Part shown: positions 1-6,305 of the stretch, in pieces
How the letters are laid out: each line of letters opens with the position of its first letter
Numbering within the stretch: the first letter of the stretch is position 1
Assembly: GCA_018267355.1 (NCBI GenBank)
Contig: JAFDYP010000578.1
Span: forward strand, 1 to 15,606
From: Bacteroidota bacterium
GTDB lineage: Bacteria; Bacteroidota; Bacteroidia; Chitinophagales; LD1
DNA: 15,606 nt
Reading direction: 5' to 3'
The notes under the pieces: generated by a model
What the model saw: the letters and a program-made list of their open reading frames with translations, nothing else
Database searches by the model: none
Told to the model about the DNA's origin: nothing
Position numbers and translations under genes: made by a program

Positions 1-108
1 GATGTAGTATCTGTATCACATTGGATGTGTCAGGCTTATTCATTCATAAAGGACGATATACAAGGTGCGGCTTTACAAAAACCAGCGGTGGATGATAAAT
101 ATCGCTAA
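1..108 (+). CDS. Possible 3' end of an unidentified gene (partial)
   Basis: Frame 1 is open from the window edge to a TAA at 106-108, giving about 35 residues that end in VDDKYR. The composition is plausible for a protein C terminus and includes the ATA and GAT codons common in neighbouring genes. A hairpin follows at 120-146, which fits the end of a transcription unit. No family is recognisable from so short a tail. Another frame is also open for about 90 bases, so this may not be coding. If real, it lies 94 bp upstream of the kynurenine monooxygenase on the same strand and could belong to the same pathway, but nothing in the residues shows that. Confidence 0.4.
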   Translation, partial: DVVSVSHWMCQAYSFIKDDIQGAALQKPAVDDKYR

Positions 109-119
109 GCGCCTATGGT

Positions 120-146
120 AAAGCAGGATTTTTGTCAGCCTGCTTT
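120..146 (+). terminator. Hairpin, possible weak terminator
   Basis: A perfect 8-bp inverted repeat, AAAGCAGG (120-127) and CCTGCTTT (139-146), encloses an 11-nt loop. It begins 12 bases after the TAA of the preceding open frame. The tail is GCAAAAAATATTTT rather than a clean T-run, so intrinsic termination would be inefficient. It could instead structure the 5' leader of the monooxygenase mRNA. Confidence 0.35.
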
Positions 147-202
147 GCAAAAAATATTTTACACATTTGACCTGCTATATTGCCGAAATAAGAGAATAGA
201 AT

Positions 203-1549
203 ATGAGCAAGAAGATCACAATAGCCGGAGCAGGACTGGTGGGCTCCGTACTGGCCTGCTACCTGGCCAAGCGCGGACATAAAGTAAATGTATATGAGCG
301 CCGGCCCGATATGCGCCAGGCCGGCTACATAGGTGGCCGCTCTATCAACCTCGCACTGAGCAACCGCGGCTGGCATGCGCTGGACAAGATAGGCCTGAGT
401 GACAAAATAGCTGAGATAGCAGTGCCGATGAATGGGCGCATGGTACACAACCTGGATGGCAGCACGGTGTACATACCGTACGGCAAGGACGGGCAGTCTA
501 TCTACTCCGTATCGCGCGGCGAGCTGAACCGTATCGTGATAGATGAAGCGGAAAAATATCCTGACGTACACTTCCACTTTGACCAGGTATGCAGCCACGT
601 AGATTTTGAGAATATAACGGCGCGCTTCACGCATATACGCTCCGGCCATGTGAATACGATCGCCTCTGACTACCTCTTTGGTGCAGATGGGGCTTTCTCT
701 GCGGTGAGATATGAGATGCAGAAGACGCCGCAGTTCAATTTCTCTCAGACATATGAGGAGTATGGCTACAAAGAGCTGACCATACCGGCGCTGCCGGGTG
801 GTGGCTGGGCGCTGGAGAAAAACGCCCTGCACATCTGGCCGCGCCAGAGCTTTATGATGATCGCGCTGCCCAATATAGATGGCAGCTTCACGGTAACACT
901 ATTCACTTCTTACAAAGGCGAGAATGGATTTGACAATCTGAAGACACCTGCAGATGTGAATGCATATTTCCAGAAGCATTTCCCTACAGCGCTGCCGCAC
1001 CTGCCTACACTGGAGCATGATTTCTTTGACAATCCTACCGGTGCGCTGGTCACGATGCGGTGCTTCCCATGGGTGCATAAGCACACAGCGCTGATAGGCG
1101 ACGCAGCCCATGCAGTGGTGCCATTCTACGGACAGGGTATGAACTGCGGCTTTGAAGATGTGGATGTGCTGGACGATATACTGACGGCCAGCGGGGGCAA
1201 CTGGACCGAGGCACTGGACAACTACCAGTACGCACGCAAGGCCAATGCAGATGCCATAGCGGACCTCGCGCTCTACAATTATATAGAGATGCGCGACCTC
1301 TCGGGCCAGCCGGAGTTTCAGCTACGGCTGAAGATCGAAAAGCATATTGCTGCCCATTTCCCGGGCCGGTTTAATACGCTCTACTCTATGGTGACCTTTG
1401 ACCGTGTGCCGTACGCCAAGGCGAAGGCACAAGCGGCGCACCAGAGCACGCTGCTAGACCAGCTGATGGCGCTGCCGGATATAGCAGAGAGATGGGATAG
1501 TGCGGAGGTACTGACCGCCGCCAGGAAATGGATCGAGGCCCAGGCCTAG
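203..1549 (+). CDS. kmo: Kynurenine 3-monooxygenase (FAD-dependent)
   Basis: This flavoprotein hydroxylates L-kynurenine to 3-hydroxykynurenine with NADPH and O2, in tryptophan breakdown or de novo NAD synthesis. The 448 residues carry the full set of group A monooxygenase signatures. There is an N-terminal Rossmann GAGLVG (residues 9-14) followed by an acidic YERR, then the GGRSINLALSNRG block (44-56), GADGAFSAVR (160-169), and the GDAAH...GQGMNCGFED flavin motif (299-319). Kynurenine-pocket residues known in the human and yeast enzymes appear conserved: the Arg of GRM (R79), the Tyr of IPYG (Y93), the NYIEMR block (359-364) and a Tyr in MVTFDRVPY. Unlike the mitochondrial human enzyme it ends shortly after the catalytic core, with no C-terminal membrane anchor, so it should be soluble as in Pseudomonas. 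No kynureninase or tryptophan dioxygenase is visible downstream; a pathway partner could lie left of the window. The ATG at 203 places the Rossmann strand at the expected distance from the N terminus. Confidence 0.95.
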   Translation: MSKKITIAGAGLVGSVLACYLAKRGHKVNVYERRPDMRQAGYIGGRSINLALSNRGWHALDKIGLSDKIAEIAVPMNGRMVHNLDGSTVYIPYGKDGQSIYSVSRGELNRIVIDEAEKYPDVHFHFDQVCSHVDFENITARFTHIRSGHVNTIASDYLFGADGAFSAVRYEMQKTPQFNFSQTYEEYGYKELTIPALPGGGWALEKNALHIWPRQSFMMIALPNIDGSFTVTLFTSYKGENGFDNLKTPADVNAYFQKHFPTALPHLPTLEHDFFDNPTGALVTMRCFPWVHKHTALIGDAAHAVVPFYGQGMNCGFEDVDVLDDILTASGGNWTEALDNYQYARKANADAIADLALYNYIEMRDLSGQPEFQLRLKIEKHIAAHFPGRFNTLYSMVTFDRVPYAKAKAQAAHQSTLLDQLMALPDIAERWDSAEVLTAARKWIEAQA

Positions 1550-1673
1550 AATGGGCCTGCTCATCCGGCACACCAGTATGCTGTCTCATATCCGGTGTCC
1601 TGTTTCGCCCCTTCTACTGGTCTCAATGCAAAGCGGCTAGTGCGTTCATCAATCTATTTGCTGTTTCTATACG

Positions 1674-1704
1674 AAAAAATGGCCGTCCCTTGCGGAAACG
1701 GCCA
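1674..1704 (-). terminator. Rho-independent terminator-like hairpin facing left
   Basis: TGGCCGT (1680-1686) pairs with ACGGCCA (1698-1704). On the minus strand the stem is followed directly by six T residues (A6 at 1674-1679 on the + strand), the classic intrinsic terminator form. No minus-strand gene is seen to its right. It would stop antisense transcription before it enters the monooxygenase, or end a short unrecognised minus-strand RNA. On the + strand the stem is followed only by CTTT, so it is at best a weak terminator for the monooxygenase. Confidence 0.5.
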
Positions 1705-1726
1705 CTTTGAACCTATGAAAACGTGC

Positions 1727-1757
1727 GGCAAATGTAGGCCTATCTAAAATATTTGCC
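1727..1757. repeat. Inverted repeat with palindromic loop
   Basis: GGCAAAT (1727-1733) and ATTTGCC (1751-1757) form a perfect 7-bp inverted repeat. The intervening 17 bases contain the 8-bp palindrome TAGGCCTA (1735-1742). It could be an RNA structure or a protein-binding site. It lies just right of the terminator-like hairpin and within the gap before the response regulator. Confidence 0.35.
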
Positions 1758-1764
1758 ATTGCGA

Positions 1765-1776
1765 TAAAAGACAATA
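1765..1776 (+). repeat. TAAAAGACAATA motif, copy 1
   Basis: Exact 12-base match to the copy at 1822-1833. The ten-base core TAAAAGACAA recurs inverted at 2440-2449. All three copies flank the response regulator gene. Confidence 0.4.
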
Positions 1777-1821
1777 TGCCATATCAGCTGCCGGTTTTTT
1801 TTCAATTGTGACATGTTGTAT

Positions 1822-1833
1822 TAAAAGACAATA
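1822..1833 (+). repeat. TAAAAGACAATA motif, copy 2
   Basis: Second exact copy, 57 bp downstream of the first and 84 bp before the response regulator ATG. It is preceded by AT, giving ATTAAAAGACAA, which is also the form found inverted at 2440-2451. Confidence 0.4.
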
Positions 1834-1916
1834 AGCTTAAGTACATTTTTTAATAGCTTAGACACACTGACCCATCAGCCGCTACTGTACTTTTTTAAAA
1901 CCCCCAAACCGGTAAT

Positions 1917-2381
1917 ATGAACAGGAATAACTATACCCACCGTATCCTGCTGGTAGATGATAACGAAGCTGACCTGAAACTCGCAGAGCAAGCGCTACAA
2001 CTATCTGACCTGGCCGCTGTGGCAAGGCTGGAGCATGCGCCGGATGGAGAGACTGCCCTGAGTGAAATCGCGGCCAATATGAGCTGCCCCTTTGATACTG
2101 TGATACTAGACCTGTGCCTGCCCCGGATAGGTGGCCACGAAGTGCTAAGGAAGATCAGGCCCCTGTGTGCCGGCACCCCCATCCTCATCATGACCCACTC
2201 TGACAACCGGAAAGATATAGAAGAATGCTTTATAAACGGTGCTGATGCTTATTTCGTAAAGCCGATAGATTTTGACCAACTCATTTTCTTCTTTTCTGCA
2301 CTGGCTAAGTCCTTTGGTGCTGACCGGCGGATCGAGGTGCCTGCCATACTGAAATTATACAGTGGCTATGCTGCTGCCTAG
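1917..2381 (+). CDS. Single-domain CheY/Rcp1-like response regulator
   Basis: A 154-residue receiver domain with no output domain. The acidic pair D14-D15 in ILLVDDNEAD, the phosphoacceptor D65 in VILDLCLPR, the switch residue T93 in IMTHSD and the conserved K115 in FVKPID are all present, so it should be phosphorylatable. The long alpha1-beta2 segment (DNEADLKLAEQAL, then EHAPDGETAL) resembles the Rcp1-type stand-alone regulators that often partner hybrid or phytochrome-like histidine kinases. No kinase is found in this window, so its partner must be encoded elsewhere. The last 20 residues beyond the receiver fold are short and lack a DNA-binding motif. It stands alone as a transcription unit, flanked on both sides by the TAAAAGACAA repeats. 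The output is unknown: it may act by protein contact or as a phosphate relay or sink. Confidence 0.9.
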   Translation: MNRNNYTHRILLVDDNEADLKLAEQALQLSDLAAVARLEHAPDGETALSEIAANMSCPFDTVILDLCLPRIGGHEVLRKIRPLCAGTPILIMTHSDNRKDIEECFINGADAYFVKPIDFDQLIFFFSALAKSFGADRRIEVPAILKLYSGYAAA

Positions 2382-2406
2382 CATATAGGTAAAAATTAAT
2401 GCCATG

Positions 2407-2428
2407 ATTCTCAAGACACATTGAGAAT
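2407..2428. promoter_or_regulatory. Perfect palindrome, operator-like
   Basis: ATTCTCAA (2407-2414) and TTGAGAAT (2421-2428) are exact reverse complements around a 6-bp spacer. No T-run follows, which argues against an intrinsic terminator. The 14-bp centre-to-centre geometry and AT-rich ends suit a dimeric helix-turn-helix protein, and the downstream XRE-family gene is the obvious candidate ligand. The link is inference. Confidence 0.4.
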
Positions 2429-2439
2429 AGTGGCCTTCG

Positions 2440-2451
2440 TTGTCTTTTAAT
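2440..2451 (-). repeat. TAAAAGACAA motif, inverted copy
   Basis: TTGTCTTTTAAT on the + strand is the reverse complement of ATTAAAAGACAA, matching the copy at 1821-1831 over 11 or more bases. It lies 12 bp right of the palindrome and on the far side of the response regulator gene. Confidence 0.35.
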
Positions 2452-2476
2452 GCTTCCCACCGCTTCTATGGCGTAC

Positions 2477-2484
2477 TATCTTTG
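2477..2484 (+). promoter_or_regulatory. Possible -7 box of the XRE repressor
   Basis: TATCTTTG matches the Bacteroidetes sigma-factor -7 consensus TAnnTTTG exactly. No TTTG -33 box lies 19-20 bases upstream, so support is partial. Use of this site would give a leader of roughly 180 nt. Confidence 0.3.
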
Positions 2485-2671
2485 CTTTCGCAATCTGTAG
2501 CAGCGATTCCGCTGCAAAAACCTTATGGTGCCGGTGTCGCAACCTCATTGTGGCTAAACCGATGCCCTGTATTCTTTTTCCATTAACAAACAATCGATGA
2601 CTCAAGGATCCTTTTGGGACCCGGAGAACCATCGCCCTGACGCAGGTATGCGCCAGAACTGAATATTGATC

Positions 2672-2926
2672 ATGAATGAATTGCCAAACAGCCATGACGC
2701 TGAGCTTCAGAAGGCAGAATTTCTCAAGCTCGTGGGCAGAAATATCAGAGAGGCCCGCCGGGGAATCAAAAAGTCCCAGAGGGCACTAGCCTTTGAATGC
2801 GGGATGGAGCCTGCATCCATATGCAGAATGGAAGCCGGAAAGGGCAACCTGACCATATCTACATTGCTGAAAATGTCCATGGCCCTACGTGTCACACCTG
2901 CGGCGCTGGTATCAGGACAGCCGTGA
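2672..2926 (+). CDS. Small XRE/Cro-type helix-turn-helix transcriptional regulator
   Basis: An 84-residue protein made almost entirely of one HTH_3-like domain. Residues 19-30 (KLVGRNIREARR) form helix 1. KSQRALAFECGMEPASICRMEAGKGNLTI then supplies the helix-turn-helix, with the typical S-Q-x-x-L-A start and the ASICRMEAGK recognition end. TLLKMSMALRVTPAALV closes the five-helix fold. The ATG at 2672 is chosen; a TTG two codons upstream is possible but unnecessary. There is no adjacent toxin-like ORF, so it does not look like half of a toxin-antitoxin pair. Likely a DNA-binding repressor, possibly acting on the palindrome at 2407-2428 upstream of its own gene, or on the protease 40 bp downstream. 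The target is inference; the fold is clear. Confidence 0.85.
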   Translation: MNELPNSHDAELQKAEFLKLVGRNIREARRGIKKSQRALAFECGMEPASICRMEAGKGNLTISTLLKMSMALRVTPAALVSGQP

Positions 2927-2937
2927 TTTATTATCCG

Positions 2938-2956
2938 TATCTTTAGGTATCGATAC
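2938..2956 (+). promoter_or_regulatory. Possible promoter/operator of the protease gene
   Basis: TATCTTTA (2938-2945) differs from the TAnnTTTG -7 consensus only at the last base. It is followed at once by the 10-bp perfect palindrome GTATCGATAC (2947-2956). The protease ATG is at 2967. The palindrome would sit near the transcription start, a normal place for a repressor, but a 10-bp palindrome can occur by chance. Confidence 0.3.
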
Positions 2957-2966
2957 GATAGTATAA

Positions 2967-5042
2967 ATGAAAAAGATAGTATTCTCGCTGTGGCTGTGTG
3001 CCATCGCATTTTTGTCCTTTGCGCAGCCAGAGGACTACTCCATACCGGGCCAATATATCATACAGCTAAAGGGTAATACCGACTGCCGGGCCTTTCTGAA
3101 AGAGAGCTATCATGCTGAGGTGGTGCAATGCCTCTCCTCCTCTATGAATATCTGGCTGATCAAGTCTGAGGACAAGTCCATACTGGACAGGCTCAAGGCA
3201 GACCAGCACATCATAGCCGCCCAGCACAATCACAACAATGTGACGCGCCGCTCACTGGTGCCCAATGATGCCTACTTTGCCACGCAGTGGAATATGCAAA
3301 ACCTGACGCATCCCAGCTATGACATCAGCGCGCCGCAGGCCTGGGATATCAATCACAGCAATGTGACCCGCACCGGCGATACTATCGTGATAGCGATCAT
3401 AGATGATCCTTTTGATATCTATCATGAGGACCTGAACTTCTTTGTGAACCGGAATGAGATACCCAACAATGGTATAGATGATGATGGCAACGGCTATATA
3501 GATGACTACCGTGGCTGGAATGTCTACATGAATAACGACTCTATATTTGATGGAGTGGATGAGCACGGCACGCACGTAGCCGGCATAGCAGCGGCCAAAA
3601 CCAACAATAGTATAGGTGTGGCAGGCGTCTGCTGGGGCTGCAAAGTGCTGCCAATAGATGGATCGTCTACTACAGAGAGCGATGTGGTACGCGCCTATGA
3701 CTATGTGATAGAGATGCGCAAGCTGTACGACCAGACCAGCGGTGCCAAGGGCGCTTTCATCGTATCCACTAATTCTTCCTTTGGTGTGGACCGCGGTCAT
3801 CCCATAGACTATCCTATCTGGTGCGCGCTCTACGACTCGATGGGCCACTATGGCATCCTGAGCGCCACGGCCACGGACAATAATAACTGGAATGTAGATG
3901 TGCTAGGCGATATCCCTACGGAGTGCCCCAGCCCCTGGATGATAGCGGTGACCAATACGACCATCAACGATACGAAATACACCGGCGCGGGCTATGGGCC
4001 GGTGAGCATAGACCTGGGCGCTCCGGGCACCTCTATCAAGTCGACGGTACCCGGCAACGGCTATGCAAATCTATCCGGCTGCTCTATGGCATCGCCGCAT
4101 GTGGCGGGTGCTATAGCCGCCATGTGGGCCAACGCCTGCGTAGGTATGGTGAATGACTACTTCGCCTATCCCGATTCCCTCGCGCTGATCATGCGTGACT
4201 ATCTGCTGCGCTCTGTAGACCCGCTCAGCGACCTGGCCAATGTGACCACCAGCGGCGGAAGGTTAAATCTCTACCATGCCTATCTGGCAGAAAGCGGCTA
4301 CAATTGTAACAACTGCTCGTATAGCGTATCACTCACTCCACAAAACCTCTCCTGCAATGGAGACTCTACAGGATATATCACCGCATTGGCCGATGGTGCG
4401 GGCAGTTATCACTACCTGTGGAGCACAGGTGATAGCGGTATGCAAACCTCCGGCCTCAAGGCGGGCTTCTATGAGGTGACTGTGACTGATGGCACCGGCT
4501 GCCAGCGGGTAGCCAGTACGCTGGTGCGTCAGCCCAGTGCCATACAGATCAATGGTGTGAATGTGGTGCCCTTTGTCGGACTGAGTAATGGGAATGTAGT
4601 GATCAATGCGAGCGCAGGCACGGACACGCTCTGGTACCAGATGAATAATGACACAATACAGACCAGCGATATCTTTGTGATAGATACGCCGGGATTGTAC
4701 CGCTTCCGCGTGCTCAATGCCGCCGGCTGCTATAAAGATACCTTTGTAGGCGTATACTATACCGGCATCTCTGAGACTAATGAGATATCGTATATGACCG
4801 TTTCGCCCAATCCCGCATCAGGCAATGTAGCGCTGCTGATAAAGTCTGACCGGGCGATGAATGGACAATATGTACTGACAGACATGACCGGTCAGATAGC
4901 ACTACATAAAGATGTAGTCATCGGTACGGGCCTGCAAACAGAAGCCATAGACCTCTCAGCTATGAGCGATGGCCTCTATATCCTGTCTGTGATGGATGGC
5001 AGCCGGCAGCTCCGGTCTGTCAAACTCTCAGTAGTCCACTAA
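2967..5042 (+). CDS. Secreted S8 subtilisin-like serine protease with T9SS sorting domain
   Basis: A 691-residue exported protease. Residues 1-19 form a Sec signal peptide (charged MKK, hydrophobic core, cleavage near SFA-Q). Residues about 27-90 (PGQYIIQLKG...) look like an I9-type inhibitory propeptide. The catalytic domain (about 120-440) shows Asp146 in VIAIIDDPF, His200 in EHGTHVAG and Ser373 in GCSMASPHVAG, so the triad is complete. An acidic loop, NGIDDDGNGYIDD (168-180), resembles a calcium-binding insert. Residues 452-520 resemble an SprB repeat (LSCNG...YHYLWSTGD...YEVTVTDGTGC), then comes an Ig-like segment. The C terminus from about 608 (TVSPNPASGN ... GLYILSV ... KLSVVH) is a type A T9SS sorting domain, removed on secretion through the type IX system. 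Likely surface-attached or released, acting on extracellular protein. The usual GTS motif is GCS here, and the oxyanion Asn region reads ATDNNN. Function is well supported; substrate unknown. Confidence 0.93.
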   Translation: MKKIVFSLWLCAIAFLSFAQPEDYSIPGQYIIQLKGNTDCRAFLKESYHAEVVQCLSSSMNIWLIKSEDKSILDRLKADQHIIAAQHNHNNVTRRSLVPNDAYFATQWNMQNLTHPSYDISAPQAWDINHSNVTRTGDTIVIAIIDDPFDIYHEDLNFFVNRNEIPNNGIDDDGNGYIDDYRGWNVYMNNDSIFDGVDEHGTHVAGIAAAKTNNSIGVAGVCWGCKVLPIDGSSTTESDVVRAYDYVIEMRKLYDQTSGAKGAFIVSTNSSFGVDRGHPIDYPIWCALYDSMGHYGILSATATDNNNWNVDVLGDIPTECPSPWMIAVTNTTINDTKYTGAGYGPVSIDLGAPGTSIKSTVPGNGYANLSGCSMASPHVAGAIAAMWANACVGMVNDYFAYPDSLALIMRDYLLRSVDPLSDLANVTTSGGRLNLYHAYLAESGYNCNNCSYSVSLTPQNLSCNGDSTGYITALADGAGSYHYLWSTGDSGMQTSGLKAGFYEVTVTDGTGCQRVASTLVRQPSAIQINGVNVVPFVGLSNGNVVINASAGTDTLWYQMNNDTIQTSDIFVIDTPGLYRFRVLNAAGCYKDTFVGVYYTGISETNEISYMTVSPNPASGNVALLIKSDRAMNGQYVLTDMTGQIALHKDVVIGTGLQTEAIDLSAMSDGLYILSVMDGSRQLRSVKLSVVH

Positions 5043-5080
5043 GCCCTCAATATTTTAGCATTTCTTTAAAACAGTCTTTC

Positions 5081-5088
5081 TTACTTTG
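5081..5088 (+). promoter_or_regulatory. Possible -7 box of the thioredoxin-like gene
   Basis: TTACTTTG matches TAnnTTTG at all but one position and lies only 5 bases before the ATG at 5094. That spacing would give a very short leader or a leaderless transcript. A TTTC at 5061-5064 is the only weak -33 candidate, at a short spacing. Confidence 0.3.
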
Positions 5089-5093
5089 GCGAT

Positions 5094-6305
5094 ATGAAAA
5101 AAGCAATCAGGACCCTCGTTATTCTACTCGCTACGCTGCAGGCTGCACAGGCCTTTGCCGGAGGCATAGAGTTTGACCATGAGATCGCATTTCAGGATGC
5201 ACTGGACAAAGCAAAGCGCGAGGGCAAGCTGGTCTTCATAGACTGCTATACGAGCTGGTGCGGCCCGTGCAAGCGCCTTTCTGCTACTACCTTTATGGAT
5301 AGCGCGGTGGGAGAATATTTCAACAACAACTACATCAATATCAAAATGGATATGGAGAAAGGCGAAGGCCCGTCTGTATCTACCCGCTACCAGATCACTG
5401 CCTACCCTACCATGCTCTGGCTGGATCAGAATGGCTCTGTGAAAAAACGCACGATGGGCCTGATAGATGCCAATACCCTAATGGCAAATGCGCACGAGGC
5501 CGCAGACCCGCTGCCGGATATCATGAATGACCTCAATAAGAAATATGCTGCCGGTGAGCGCAGCCAGGCATTTATGGAGGAGTACCTGAAGAACTTCAAA
5601 GCATCAGGGCGCAACTATGATGCTGTTTTTGCAGAATACCTCTCGCAAGCGCAGAAGCAAAACTGGCCTAAAGAAAGCACCCTGATGACCATCTATCAGA
5701 TGACAAATAGCTACGAGTCTCCGGGCCTGGATGCACTGGAGAAGGACAAAGCTGCTATCGTAGCCAAAGTGGGGGCAAAACCATATGACCAGAAGCTACT
5801 GGCCATAGCTAAAGACGCAGCAGAGACAGCACGCCGCAAGACAGATCCTAAGATCCTCAATGTAGCGCTGGACCTCACTAAGAAGGCCGGCGGTGCTGAA
5901 AGCAAACAAGCGGCCGCCAAAATGGAGATGGACTACTACTTTAATACTGCCAATGCAGATACGTATGACAAGTATGTGAGCGAGTACATCAAGAAGTACG
6001 CGCCCAATGATGCGAAACTGCTGAATGATGTAGCATGGCAGTACTATATCAATACCAATGAAGAGAAATACATCAAGAAGGCAATGCAGTGGGCCTACAA
6101 GGCGGTAAACCTGCAAAACAACAGTACTAACAATACGACCTACGCCTACCTGCAATACAAGCTGGGCAATAAGTCAGAAGCCACCAAGGCCTGCGACTAC
6201 GCTATCCTGAAGGCGAAAGAAGAGAAGGTAAACCCGCTCTCAGCACAGGCGCTGAAGGATGCGATCAAGAAGGATGAAGCTGCATCCGGCGGTAGTGCTA
6301 AGTGA
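5094..6305 (+). CDS. Exported thioredoxin-fold protein with long helical C-terminal region
   Basis: A 403-residue protein with a signal peptide (1-22, cleavage near AQA or FAGG). A thioredoxin domain (about 25-135) contains the redox motif WCGPCK (C56 and C59) and the cis-proline strand ITAYPTMLWL (P105). The spacing and the IEFDHEIAFQDALDKAKREGKLVFID lead-in resemble the DUF255/Thioredoxin_7 style of periplasmic disulfide proteins in Bacteroidetes. Residues about 140-400 form a soluble alpha-helical array rich in Ala, Lys and Tyr, with tetratricopeptide-like segments (NDVAWQYYINTNEEKYIKKAMQWAYKAVNLQ, then TYAYLQYKLGNKSEATKACDYAILKAKEE). It probably acts in the periplasm in thiol-disulfide exchange, with the helical part recruiting a partner. 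It is 51 bp downstream of the protease and may be co-transcribed, though it also has its own possible -7 box. Its last 8 bases overlap the convergent Coq4-like gene. Confidence 0.88.
   Translation: MKKAIRTLVILLATLQAAQAFAGGIEFDHEIAFQDALDKAKREGKLVFIDCYTSWCGPCKRLSATTFMDSAVGEYFNNNYINIKMDMEKGEGPSVSTRYQITAYPTMLWLDQNGSVKKRTMGLIDANTLMANAHEAADPLPDIMNDLNKKYAAGERSQAFMEEYLKNFKASGRNYDAVFAEYLSQAQKQNWPKESTLMTIYQMTNSYESPGLDALEKDKAAIVAKVGAKPYDQKLLAIAKDAAETARRKTDPKILNVALDLTKKAGGAESKQAAAKMEMDYYFNTANADTYDKYVSEYIKKYAPNDAKLLNDVAWQYYINTNEEKYIKKAMQWAYKAVNLQNNSTNNTTYAYLQYKLGNKSEATKACDYAILKAKEEKVNPLSAQALKDAIKKDEAASGGSAK

Larger units (their letters stand above)
1550..1916. other. 367-bp intergenic region, structured, no convincing gene
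   Basis: No protein-like reading frame was found between the monooxygenase and the response regulator. The stretch holds a GC-rich hairpin with a T-run on the minus strand (1674-1704), a second inverted repeat at 1727-1757 and a T8 run near 1795-1802. It also has two copies of TAAAAGACAATA (1765-1776 and 1822-1833). A short frame at 1715-1747 would encode only MKTCGKCRPI and is not called as a gene. The last 80 bases are AT-rich and probably include the response regulator promoter, but no clear TAnnTTTG box is visible there. Confidence 0.6.
2382..2671. other. 290-bp intergenic region before the XRE repressor
   Basis: No gene is convincing here. The region contains a perfect spaced palindrome at 2407-2428, the inverted TAAAAGACAA motif at 2440-2451 and a consensus -7 box at 2477-2484. 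There is also a small hairpin, GCAGCG-ATTC-CGCTGC, at 2500-2515. A minus-strand open frame of about 80 codons overlaps the repressor start and looks like a chance frame. Confidence 0.5.

Noticed and set aside
113..832. Long minus-strand open frame opposite the monooxygenase (also 899-1111 and 1050-1235)
   Set aside because: It lies wholly opposite a gene with strong motifs. The translation has low-complexity Arg/Tyr/Val runs and no motif.
1528..1710. Sixty-codon + strand frame after the monooxygenase
   Set aside because: It overlaps the end of the monooxygenase and runs into the hairpin. Composition is unlike neighbouring proteins and there is no start context.
1880..1902. GTACTTTTTTAAAA upstream of the response regulator as a third copy of the 25-bp operator
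   Set aside because: Only the GTACTTTT...AAA part resembles it. The CTTTG/CAAAG inverted half-sites that define the element are absent.
2447..2695. Minus-strand frame of 82 codons before the XRE gene
   Set aside because: It overlaps the repressor start and the operator region. The translation is rich in His/Arg with no domain, so chance is more likely.
2672..2926. XRE protein as the antitoxin of a toxin-antitoxin pair
   Set aside because: No small toxin-like gene (HipA, RelE, HigB or HicA type) lies on either side; the neighbours are a receiver protein and a secreted protease.
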